Source of the DNA: an uncultured Alistipes sp. | GTDB taxonomy: Bacteria; Bacteroidota; Bacteroidia; Bacteroidales; Rikenellaceae | Assembly: GCA_900550925.1 (NCBI GenBank) | Contig: URTU01000008.1 | Span: 1-43,748 of the forward strand | Direction of reading: 5' to 3' | Length of the DNA stretch: 43,748 nucleotides | Shown: piece by piece, positions 15,546-23,521 of the stretch | Layout of the letters: each line of letters starts with the position of its first letter | How positions within the stretch are numbered: the first letter of the stretch is position 1 | Made by a program: the position numbers and the translations under genes | Notes under the pieces: generated by a model | The model's database searches: none | Told to the model about the DNA's origin: nothing | The model's input: only the letters and a program-made list of their open reading frames with translations

Positions 15546-16520
15546 TTACTTCTTCTCCGGTTTGGATATGGTTTCGCGCATTGTCGTATCGGCCTGTATA
15601 TTCTTGATACGGTAATAGTCCATGATGCCAAGATTCCCCGAACGGAAGGCCTCGGCAATGGCCAGCGGAATCTCCGCTTCGGCCATTATGACCTTCGCAC
15701 GGGCATCCTGGGCCTTGGCCTTGTTCTCCTGTTCGAGCGCTACGGCCATGGCCCGGCGCTCCTCGGCCTTCGCCTGGGCTATATTCTTGTCGGCATTTGC
15801 CTGATCCATCTGCAGTTCGGCGCCGATATTCTTGCCCACATCGATGTCTGCGATGTCGATCGACAGGATCTCGAAAGCCGTTCCGGCATCGAGACCCTTC
15901 TCCAGTACCACCCGCGAAATCGAATCGGGATTCTCCAGAACGATCTTGTGGGTTTCGGCCGAACCGATGCTCGATACGATACCCTCGCCGACACGCGCCA
16001 GGACAGTCTCCTCACCGGCACCGCCGACCAGCTGTTTGATATTTGCACGCACCGTCACGCGGGCCTTTGCAATCAGCTGGATACCATCCTTGGCCACGGC
16101 CGCAACCGGTGGGGTATTGATGACCTTTGGATTCACCGACATCTGCACGGCTTCGAATACATCGCGGCCGGCCAGGTCGATTGCCGTAGCCATCTTGAAA
16201 TCGAGGTTTATGTTGGCCTTTTGTGCCGAGACCAGGGCATGTACCACATTTGTAACGTGACCGCCGGCCAGATAGTGGGCTTCAAGTTCGTTGGAACTGA
16301 GTTTCAAGCCGGCTTTCGTGCTCTCGATCATTGCCGAGACGATGACCGAAGGCGGCACCTTGCGCCAACGCATCAGCACAAGCTGCAACAGGCTGATCCG
16401 CACGCCAGATACCAGCGCCGAAAACCACAACCCGACGGGTATGAAATAGAAGATGAGCCACAGGGCTACCAGTACGATAAAACCGATCAATACGATCATT
16501 CCGACTCCGTTAAAGTCCAT
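15546..16520 (-). CDS. floA: Flotillin-like protein FloA
   Basis: A membrane-scaffold protein of 324 residues that organises membrane microdomains. One hydrophobic hairpin segment at about 8-45 (IVLIGFIVLVALWLIFYF) anchors it, followed by the SPFH-like domain (LAGRDVFEAVQMSVNPKVI and ARVTVRANIKQLVGGAGEET). A coiled-coil rich in Ala and Glu follows (AEERRAMAVALEQENKAKAQ), and the C-terminus holds IMDYYRIKNIQADT. Length and order match FloA/YqfA throughout. It lies 30 nt behind nfeD, the classic FloA/NfeD pair, and ends at the terminator at 15474-15520. Confidence 0.95.
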   Translation of the reverse strand: MDFNGVGMIVLIGFIVLVALWLIFYFIPVGLWFSALVSGVRISLLQLVLMRWRKVPPSVIVSAMIESTKAGLKLSSNELEAHYLAGGHVTNVVHALVSAQKANINLDFKMATAIDLAGRDVFEAVQMSVNPKVINTPPVAAVAKDGIQLIAKARVTVRANIKQLVGGAGEETVLARVGEGIVSSIGSAETHKIVLENPDSISRVVLEKGLDAGTAFEILSIDIADIDVGKNIGAELQMDQANADKNIAQAKAEERRAMAVALEQENKAKAQDARAKVIMAEAEIPLAIAEAFRSGNLGIMDYYRIKNIQADTTMRETISKPEKK

Positions 16521-16550
16521 ATTATTCTGAAGTTTTAAAGTGTGTAAAAA

Positions 16551-17018
16551 TTATTCATTGATTCGTTTTACGATCACATTGAAATTCTCGAAGCCGATAA
16601 CTTCGACTCTGGATTTCTGGTCGACATATTCCGATATTGCTTTGGCCTCGAAAATGCGGCCGTCGATCTCGACCTTTCCCATCGGGGCCAGACGCGTTAC
16701 GGCCACGCCGCGGGCGCCGATCTGCACGCTGTGATCCTGCGGCATATCCATGCTAGACGAGGTTATCTCCTGTTTGAGAGTCAGGCGCCGCCACGTTTTC
16801 GAACGGCACGCGATGATGGTTGCCACCAGCGATATGACCACAATGGCCGCAATGACGCTCCATCCCGCCACAGTCCCGAATCTGGTAAAGGCCATATAGG
16901 AGGCTATGCCATAGCATACCAATGCCAGAATGGCGCCTATCGACAGTCCCTGAAGGATCAGCAGTTCCGCCAGCAGGAACAGTACACCCAAAACGACGAG
17001 TAGAATTATCCAGAACAT
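16551..17018 (-). CDS. NfeD-like membrane protein
   Basis: A 155-residue NfeD-family protein, the usual operon partner of FloA. Three or four hydrophobic segments span residues 1-70 (FWIILLVVLGVLFLLAELLI first). A C-terminal OB-fold domain at about 95-155 carries GARGVAVTRLAPMGKVEIDG. This is the short NfeD1b form, without the serine-protease domain. It probably helps flotillin microdomain assembly; its exact action is not established. It is the first gene of the nfeD-floA pair. An ambiguous TATCTTTA lies upstream at 17066-17073. Confidence 0.9.
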   Translation of the reverse strand: MFWIILLVVLGVLFLLAELLILQGLSIGAILALVCYGIASYMAFTRFGTVAGWSVIAAIVVISLVATIIACRSKTWRRLTLKQEITSSSMDMPQDHSVQIGARGVAVTRLAPMGKVEIDGRIFEAKAISEYVDQKSRVEVIGFENFNVIVKRINE

Positions 17019-17125
17019 TTTGTTGTAAAATTATTATTTCGGTCAATTGTATCCCGTACGGTGGTTAAAGATACGTAAAATTCGGCAAAAAACCGCACCG
17101 CAAGGATCAAATCCGCTCAAAAAAA

Positions 17126-18754
17126 TCATTCGACAGCCTCCGGTTCCGGTTCCGGCTCCGAAACGATCTCTACGATCCTGGTCGTCAAGGTCGAATCGGC
17201 CCCCGAGATCGACGATACAACCCTTTCGGCCTCCTCGCGGGTCGGGAATGTCGCTATTATGAACTGACCATCGATCCGCGTGATATCCTTGCCCGGCGCT
17301 ACCACAGCGATCGAATCGCGAACGAAGGTCTGCAACGAATCGGCTCCCGAGATCTCGACACGGTATGAGAGCTCAGCATCCTCCATGGCTGCCCGCTCCT
17401 CCGCAAGGTTCACATACACGCTGTCGCGCCATACGACCACTTCGGGACGGCGGAAGCCCATGTTCTTCAGTTCGACCTGAGCCGCATCGGCTTCGGCCTC
17501 CGTAGCGAATCCGCCGGCAAAATAGCGGTATTTGCCCTCATCGGTCTTCTGGTAGCACAGCGGATGCACGCCGCGGAAGATCGAAACGCTCTGCTTGACC
17601 GAGAATGTCCCGACAAGGATCCGGTAGATCGTGCCGCGGGCATAAACCGTACACTCCGGTATCGGGTTCGACGAGTTGTAATACGACGACGAGACCTCGA
17701 TGGGGGCGTAATCGAGGAAATAACGCTCCTGAATCTCGACCTTCGGCAAGCGGTAATCGATCCCGGCCAGCTGCTGTGCAACCACCTGCAACGAATCCTG
17801 TGCCGAACCGTAACCCAACAGCCGTGCCAGAATGATCTCATTGTCGACCAGCGTGCGCTTGGTATTGAAATACAGGCATAGGGCATCCGAAGCATATTTG
17901 CCTCGATCTTCGGCATACTGCTGCATGGCAGCCGAATACTCCTCCTCGTTCCGGTCGAGCTGCTCCTCGTCACCGCGCGTCTCGAGCAGCAGGCTGTAGG
18001 CATAACTCTTGGCATCGAATATCGTACTCCAGACCCGCGCTATCGAGTCGTTAAGCGAACGGCACAACCCGTCGATAACCTTGTAGTTGTCATAGAGCCG
18101 CGCTCCCTCCTCGGCATCCTGCGTAGCCGCATACTGCCGGTCGAGCGTCTGCATGGCCATATTGTTTTCGCTCAGCATGTTGATATACTCGACCACCTTC
18201 AGTTCGTTATCCTGGGCACGCTGCAGCGCATCGTAATCGGCATCCGACAACACCTGCCGGAAAGCATCCGCACTGACCAGCCGGCTCGACGTCGGCTCGA
18301 TGACGGCCAACGAATCCTGCGCCAGCGAATCTGCCGCTACGGCAACCGTATCGACGCTGTCGGCGGCCGAAACACTGTCCCGAGATGCATACATTGCATC
18401 CATGTTTGCAATGAGCCACTCCTGTTCGATGGTATTTATCCGGTCGTTGACTTCACCCATTCTGTTGCGCAGGTCGAAGAGCTCCTCTTCCAGATTGAGG
18501 ATCACATCGCCATACTGTTGTCTGTTTTCGGGTTCGGCAGCAAATGCCTTGCGGTTTTGTGCTATCACCTGCTTTATCGAATCCTCCTGTTCCTCGAGAT
18601 GCCGGGCATCGTAGAGCAGTGACATGTATTCGTCATTCGACTCAAGGCCTTCGATACGGGCCTTGGGCGGTTCCGACAACCTGACCACAGCATACAGATT
18701 GCCTGCGACAAACAGACTCAGGCCCAATATCAACAAACGTTTCAGTGCCGTCAT
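17126..18754 (-). CDS. SPOR-domain-containing periplasmic protein of unknown role
   Basis: A 542-residue predicted secreted protein. A signal peptide (MTALKRLLILGLSLFVAG) is followed by a long helical, acidic region at about 30-330 with coiled-coil character. Two C-terminal repeats follow: YRILVGTFSVKQSVSIFRGV with YRYFAGGFATEAEADAAQVE, and GQFIIATFPTREEAERVV. Both have the SPOR pattern that binds denuded peptidoglycan glycan strands. The tail is rich in Pro-Glu. The start at 18754 overlaps the trkH stop by four bases (ATGA), so it is translationally coupled to trkH. A role at the division site or envelope is inferred from SPOR; a link to potassium uptake is only suggested by the operon. Confidence 0.75.
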   Translation of the reverse strand: MTALKRLLILGLSLFVAGNLYAVVRLSEPPKARIEGLESNDEYMSLLYDARHLEEQEDSIKQVIAQNRKAFAAEPENRQQYGDVILNLEEELFDLRNRMGEVNDRINTIEQEWLIANMDAMYASRDSVSAADSVDTVAVAADSLAQDSLAVIEPTSSRLVSADAFRQVLSDADYDALQRAQDNELKVVEYINMLSENNMAMQTLDRQYAATQDAEEGARLYDNYKVIDGLCRSLNDSIARVWSTIFDAKSYAYSLLLETRGDEEQLDRNEEEYSAAMQQYAEDRGKYASDALCLYFNTKRTLVDNEIILARLLGYGSAQDSLQVVAQQLAGIDYRLPKVEIQERYFLDYAPIEVSSSYYNSSNPIPECTVYARGTIYRILVGTFSVKQSVSIFRGVHPLCYQKTDEGKYRYFAGGFATEAEADAAQVELKNMGFRRPEVVVWRDSVYVNLAEERAAMEDAELSYRVEISGADSLQTFVRDSIAVVAPGKDITRIDGQFIIATFPTREEAERVVSSISGADSTLTTRIVEIVSEPEPEPEAVE

Positions 18755-20202
18755 ACCCACCATTTAATTAAGAAGAGTTGTATCAAACCGAATATTTCGA
18801 GACGTCCCAACAACATCAGGCCGGCGTCCAGTAACTTGACAACGGCCGGAAGCGACGAAAAATTGTTCATCGAACCCACATCGCCGAATCCGGGCCCCAC
18901 ATTCGATATGCAGGTTATGACCGACGTAGTGGCCGTCAGCAGGTCGAGCCCGAACAGCGTACTTACAATGATCCCCACCAGGATGAACAGCAGGTACAGT
19001 ACCAGGAAGGTCATCACCATGTAGATCGTATCGCTGCGCTGCAATACGCCGTCCATCTTGATTCGTACGATCGCATTGGGGTGCTGCTGCTGAATGATCC
19101 GGGCACGGACGGCCTTCAACGCCAGCACCAGACGGTCGAATTTCAGACCGCCGGCCGTCGACCCAGCACATGCACCCACAAGCGTCAAGAATATAATTAT
19201 GATGATCGCAAAGGGAGTCCAGGTGTTCGTGTCGGTCGTGGCGAATCCGGTAGTGGTCGAGATCGAGACCACCTGGAAGATGGCGTGCCGGAACGCCGTC
19301 CAGATCGACGAGTAGATGTCGGCGTGCCACAGGCTTACGGCAATCAGTATCGAGCATCCGATCAATGTCCAGAAATAGCGCTTTACCACCTCCGACCGGA
19401 AAAGGTTGTTCCCGCGGCCGATCAGCGTCGAGTAGATCAGTCCGAAGTGCAAACCTGCCAGGAACATGGTGACTATCAATATTAGTTCTATTGCGGGGCT
19501 GTTGAAGAATCCGATACTTGCATTCTTGGTGCTGAATCCGGCGGTCGAGACGGCCGACATCGAGTGTGTGCAGGCATCGAACCATGTCATGCCGGCCATC
19601 TTGAGCGCCAGCAGGCTCAGAACCGTCAAACCGATATATACCGACAGCAGGATACGGATCATCTGCTGCGAACGGTAGTGGTAGTTGTCCTTGGCCATTG
19701 CCGACATCTCGATATTGGAGAGCGAAGCCTTGTTCCGCCCGAGCGACGGCAGGATCAGCAGTGCGAACATCACCACGCCGATACCGCCCATCCAGTTTGT
19801 CGACGAGCGCCAGAAGAGCAGACCTCGCGGCAGGGCTTCGATATCGTTCAGGATCGACGCGCCGGTAGTTGTGAAACCCGACACGGTTTCGAACCATGCG
19901 TTGACCAGCGAAAACTCGCCGCCCCAGATCAGGTAGGGGAACATCCCGACCACGCACGAGAGCATCCACGCCCCGACGACGATACAGAAACTCTCCTTGT
20001 TGCTGACAGCGACATTAGCCGCCTTGTCGACGAAGATCATCGGGAAGGCGCCCAGAATCAGGGTCAGTATCGCGGAGATGAGCAGCGGATAGAAGGCCGT
20101 ATCCATTCCGCTGAGCAGCGAGACCAATGCCGAAGCGAACATCATCAATGCCAGGAAGAGCATGATGATGCCGACATATCTGAATATAAGACCGAGTCTC
20201 AT
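18751..20202 (-). CDS. trkH: TrkH-family potassium uptake permease
   Basis: A 483-residue K+-translocating membrane subunit. It has the four-fold pore-loop layout with filter segments TVSGFTTTGASI, AVSTAGFSTKNA, SISTTTGFATTD and CISNVGPGFGDV, each with the conserved glycine. Hydrophobic helices start at the N-terminus (VGIIMLFLALMMFASALVSL). TrkH normally needs the NAD-binding TrkA subunit, and no trkA is in this window. It lies 57 bases after the HAMP sensor gene and shares a four-base overlap with the SPOR gene that follows. Transport of K+ is a family property; coupling to Na+ or H+ is not visible. Confidence 0.93.
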   Translation of the reverse strand: MRLGLIFRYVGIIMLFLALMMFASALVSLLSGMDTAFYPLLISAILTLILGAFPMIFVDKAANVAVSNKESFCIVVGAWMLSCVVGMFPYLIWGGEFSLVNAWFETVSGFTTTGASILNDIEALPRGLLFWRSSTNWMGGIGVVMFALLILPSLGRNKASLSNIEMSAMAKDNYHYRSQQMIRILLSVYIGLTVLSLLALKMAGMTWFDACTHSMSAVSTAGFSTKNASIGFFNSPAIELILIVTMFLAGLHFGLIYSTLIGRGNNLFRSEVVKRYFWTLIGCSILIAVSLWHADIYSSIWTAFRHAIFQVVSISTTTGFATTDTNTWTPFAIIIIIFLTLVGACAGSTAGGLKFDRLVLALKAVRARIIQQQHPNAIVRIKMDGVLQRSDTIYMVMTFLVLYLLFILVGIIVSTLFGLDLLTATTSVITCISNVGPGFGDVGSMNNFSSLPAVVKLLDAGLMLLGRLEIFGLIQLFLIKWWV

Positions 20203-20259
20203 GGCTTAACCGAATGCAAAAAACACTGTTTGTCCTTCCGTCTCATGCTTCCGAGCGAC

Positions 20260-21036
20260 TTATTCGTCGATACGTTTTTTCGAGCGCGTGATCAGTACAT
20301 CTATTTTTTCCTTGATCGCGGCGATCTCGTCGACGAAATCGCCCTTGACCGTAAATGGAAGCTTGTAGTTCAGATAGTCATCCAGCCGTTTGTTCATCTC
20401 GACGAGCGGCTTGACGCCGTATCCGTTCACGAAGTAGAAGAACATCAGCACGATCAGTATCATCACCACGACCGAAACCAGTACCGGCATCACGGCCCGA
20501 TAGGCATTTTTCTTGAGCAGTTCGGTCCGCGGCGCAAGCGTGCCCTGCATCGACGTGAAATAGTTCTTTATGGCCTGATGCAACTGGAGATATTCACCCT
20601 CGTACTCTTCGGTGTACCAGCGCACGTTGGCCCGAACCGACGAGTCGTTGCGTTCGACCGAAACAATATCCAGATATGAATCCACCGTTGCCCGCAGGCG
20701 TCCGACGGCCCGCGACAGCGAATCGAGCGACGTGGAATCGTAGATCTCCTCGCGTGCCTGCGCCAGGGCCGTCGACAGTCGTTCGGCGCTGACACGGCTG
20801 CTGTCGGCATAGGCCTTCTGGCCGAGCACCGCAACATGCATCAGTGCCGTATGCTGGTTCTGGGCCGCATCGAACATCTCCTGAGCCAATTCGGCATTCC
20901 GCGAACTCGCCCCGAAGATCTCACCGGCATCGCGGCTCAGACGTCCCAGTTCGAGCATCGACACCATCCCCGAAAAAACCAGAAGCAAAACTATGCAGCC
21001 GAAACCGCGATAGACCCTTTTACGCAATCCTGTCAT
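20260..21036 (-). CDS. Two-pass membrane sensor with HAMP domain but no output domain
   Basis: A 258-residue protein built like the front end of a chemoreceptor or histidine kinase. The first membrane helix at about 12-30 (GCIVLLLVFSGMVSML) is followed by a periplasmic four-helix-type domain of about 140 residues and a second helix at about 178-202 (AVMPVLVSVVVMILIVLMFF). A HAMP-like segment follows (GVKPLVEMNKRLDDYL and DFVDEIAAIKEKID). It ends at ITRSKKRIDE with no kinase, cyclase or MCP signalling domain, and the next gene is trkH. How it signals is unknown; it may act by direct contact with a partner. The TATATTTG at 21079-21086 is its probable promoter. Confidence 0.72.
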   Translation of the reverse strand: MTGLRKRVYRGFGCIVLLLVFSGMVSMLELGRLSRDAGEIFGASSRNAELAQEMFDAAQNQHTALMHVAVLGQKAYADSSRVSAERLSTALAQAREEIYDSTSLDSLSRAVGRLRATVDSYLDIVSVERNDSSVRANVRWYTEEYEGEYLQLHQAIKNYFTSMQGTLAPRTELLKKNAYRAVMPVLVSVVVMILIVLMFFYFVNGYGVKPLVEMNKRLDDYLNYKLPFTVKGDFVDEIAAIKEKIDVLITRSKKRIDE

Positions 21037-21078
21037 AACACCAGCAGCTTTTTTGGATATGTGTGATCATGTAATTTG

Positions 21079-21086
21079 CAAATATA
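21079..21086 (-). promoter_or_regulatory. -7 box for the sensor-trkH-SPOR operon
   Basis: A perfect TATATTTG lies on the minus strand 42 bases upstream of the sensor start. The -33 position has no TTTG. The 13-bp palindrome GGAGATAATCTCC at 21098-21110 lies there instead, suggesting an operator. Confidence 0.5.
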
Positions 21087-21194
21087 ACTATTATTTGGGA
21101 GATAATCTCCATCGGATCGGCCATTTTTTGCCATACAGCGGCCGGCTGTTCCATACGGCCGCCGATTCAGCGACATGCTCCCGCAGATCCGTGG

Positions 21195-22499
21195 TTACAT
21201 ATGGGCAATGGCTTCGCAGTCGTCGCCGATCCGGTCGAGCGTGACGGGGACGATGCGGTTGATCAGCGAACGGTTGAGCGGGGCCTTGACCTTGATGTAG
21301 TTATCCGTAAATCCCGACATCATTCCGCCGCGGCACGCCCCCTCGAACAGCACTTCGAGACGCCGGCCGACGAAACGTTCGCAGAACTCGCGGTGCAAAC
21401 GGCCGCACAGCTCCTCGAGGCGCTTGACACGCAAGGTCGCCACCTGCGGCGGTACCTTGCCGGTGAAGTCCACGGCTGGGGTGCCCGGACGCTCCGAGAA
21501 TGGGAAGATATGCAGATATGAGGGGTTGATGCCGGAAATAAAGTCATACGTCGCTTCGAAGTCGGAATCCGTCTCGCCCGGGAACCCGACAATCACATCC
21601 ACTCCGATAAAGGCCTCGGGCATCGCACGCCGAACAGCCTCGATACGTGCGGCATAACGCTCCGTAGTGTAGCGGCGCCGCATCGAAGCGAGAATCTTGT
21701 CGCAACCGCTCTGCAGCGGGATATGGAAGTGGGGCTGGAACTTGTGCGATGCGGCGCAGAATCCGATGATCTCGTCGGTGAGCAGGTTTGGCTCGATCGA
21801 GGAGATACGGTAGCGTTCGATGCCCTCCACGCCGTCGAGCGCCCGCAGCAGGTCGATGAAGCTCTCGCCCGTCGTGCGGCCGAAATCTCCCGTATTGACA
21901 CCCGTGATGACGATCTCCTTCTGGCCCAGCTGCGCTATCCGGTTCGCCTCGGCGACAAGGTCGGCGATCGGCATGTTGCGGCTCGAACCGCGGGCATAGT
22001 GGATCGTACAGTAGGCGCACTTGTAGTCGCAACCGTCCTGCACCTTCAGGAATGCACGCGTACGGTCGCCGCTCGAAAAGGCTGCGAAGAACGATGTCAG
22101 CTCCTCGGCCGAACAGCTCGACACGAACGGCTTGTCGGCCTTGGCAAGCATCTCCGACGTTACTTTATATAATTCGCCTTTATAATTGTTTCCCAGAACT
22201 ATATCCACACCGTCTATTGCCGCTATCTCCTCCGGTTTCAACTGCGCGTAACACCCCGTAACGGCAATGATCGCCTGCGGATTCCGACGGTGGATGCGGC
22301 GCACCAGATTGCGGCACTTCTTGTCGGCGTGCTCGGTCACCGAACAGGAGTTGATGACACAAATGTCGGCATCGCGCTCATCCGAAACACGTTCGTAACC
22401 GCCCGACTCGAACTGCCGCGCCAGGGTCGACGTCTCCGAAAAATTCAACTTGCACCCTAAGGTATGGAAACTTACACGTTTGGTTCTTCCCTCCATCAT
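21195..22499 (-). CDS. mtaB: tRNA t(6)A37 methylthiotransferase MtaB
   Basis: A radical-SAM enzyme that converts t6A to ms2t6A at position 37 of ANN-decoding tRNAs. It has about 434 residues. The N-terminal MTTase domain contains TLGCKLNFSET, NSCSVTEHAD and VTGCYAQ, whose three cysteines bind the second 4Fe-4S cluster. The radical-SAM motif is QDGCDYKCAYCTIHYARGSS, and the C-terminal TRAM domain has FTDNYIKV. GCKLNF assigns it to MtaB rather than MiaB (GCQMN) or RimO. Two adjacent ATGs at 22499 and 22496 are possible starts; a longer frame to 22595 adds residues absent from homologues. It is divergent from the metal permease gene. Confidence 0.93.
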   Translation of the reverse strand: MMEGRTKRVSFHTLGCKLNFSETSTLARQFESGGYERVSDERDADICVINSCSVTEHADKKCRNLVRRIHRRNPQAIIAVTGCYAQLKPEEIAAIDGVDIVLGNNYKGELYKVTSEMLAKADKPFVSSCSAEELTSFFAAFSSGDRTRAFLKVQDGCDYKCAYCTIHYARGSSRNMPIADLVAEANRIAQLGQKEIVITGVNTGDFGRTTGESFIDLLRALDGVEGIERYRISSIEPNLLTDEIIGFCAASHKFQPHFHIPLQSGCDKILASMRRRYTTERYAARIEAVRRAMPEAFIGVDVIVGFPGETDSDFEATYDFISGINPSYLHIFPFSERPGTPAVDFTGKVPPQVATLRVKRLEELCGRLHREFCERFVGRRLEVLFEGACRGGMMSGFTDNYIKVKAPLNRSLINRIVPVTLDRIGDDCEAIAHM

Positions 22500-22627
22500 T
22501 ATCACATTGAAGCGTTTCGGTCGCGAATTTACGAAAAAAAGCGTTGCAAAAAACAACCTCCCGTCCAAAATTGCCCCGCAACCGCACCACGACACTCGCC
22601 ATCAGTCCGCAAAACTCCTGCCCGACA

Positions 22628-22659
22628 TTTGCTTTACTCGCCCAAAAAACCTATATTTG
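22628..22659 (+). promoter_or_regulatory. Bacteroidota promoter for the permease-to-nhaC operon
   Basis: TTTG at 22628-22631 is followed after 20 nt by a perfect TATATTTG at 22652-22659, 25 bases before the ATG at 22685. Confidence 0.75.
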
Positions 22660-22684
22660 CATCCTTATATTCGCAAGACGAAGC

Positions 22685-23521
22685 ATGGAATTCCTGCACG
22701 ACATACTCCAGTACTCGCACCTGAGCAACGCCCTGTGGGTTGCCATACTGTCGGGCATCGCCTGCGGCCTGATCGGCACATATGTCGTCGCGCGCAGAAT
22801 GGTATTCCTCAGCGGCGGAATCACCCACTCATCATTCGGCGGAATGGGAATAGCCCTCTACGCCGGGACAAATCCGATCGTCGGGGCCATGATCTTCGCC
22901 GTTGCCGCAGCCCTCGGCATAGAATGGGCCAGCGAACGGGGCCGCATACGCCAGGATTCGGCTATCGGAATAGTCTGGTCGATCGGCATGGCTGTCGGAA
23001 TACTTTTCATGTCGCTGCGGCCCGGGTACGTCTCCGGTGACCTTGCAGCATACCTCTTCGGCAGCATCGTCACCGTCTCGCGGGGCGACGTCACGGCCCT
23101 GGCAATCCTCTGCGCAGTACTCATCATCGGGGCCCTGCTCTGCATGCGAAGCATAATGTACGTCGCCTTCGACCGCGAGTACGCCACCAGCCAGAACATC
23201 CCGACCCGTACCGTCTCATACGTCATGGCCGCAATAATAGCCGTCACGATCGTACTCTCGATACGCGCCATGGGGATCATCCTGCTCATATCGCTGCTCA
23301 CGATGCCCGCCGTAATCGTCAACTGCATCTCAAAATCCTACCGTACGATATCGATCTGGGCGGCCGTGGTGGGAGCCGTGGCAAACGTCACCGGACTCGT
23401 CATAAGCTACTATTGCGAAATACCGCCCAGCGTAGTCATAATATTCGTTTTGACATTCGCGTTTATTGTCGTAAAACTTCTACCTTTGTATCGCAAAACC
23501 AAGTTCGCCGTCAACCGATGA
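22685..23521 (+). CDS. Metal ABC transporter permease (ZnuB/ABC-3 family)
   Basis: A 278-residue integral membrane protein of the ABC-3 family, which imports Zn2+, Mn2+ or Fe2+. It has about eight hydrophobic helices. The family's typical blocks include ALWVAILSGIACGLIGTYVV, VFLSGGITHSSFGGMGIAL and the late IRAMGIILLISLLTMPA. The ATPase and binding-protein genes are not in this window, so the unit must be split in the genome. Starting at 22685 places the ATG 25 bases after a good promoter box and excludes a longer frame from 22544. It overlaps the next gene by four bases (ATGA). Confidence 0.88.
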   Translation: MEFLHDILQYSHLSNALWVAILSGIACGLIGTYVVARRMVFLSGGITHSSFGGMGIALYAGTNPIVGAMIFAVAAALGIEWASERGRIRQDSAIGIVWSIGMAVGILFMSLRPGYVSGDLAAYLFGSIVTVSRGDVTALAILCAVLIIGALLCMRSIMYVAFDREYATSQNIPTRTVSYVMAAIIAVTIVLSIRAMGIILLISLLTMPAVIVNCISKSYRTISIWAAVVGAVANVTGLVISYYCEIPPSVVIIFVLTFAFIVVKLLPLYRKTKFAVNR

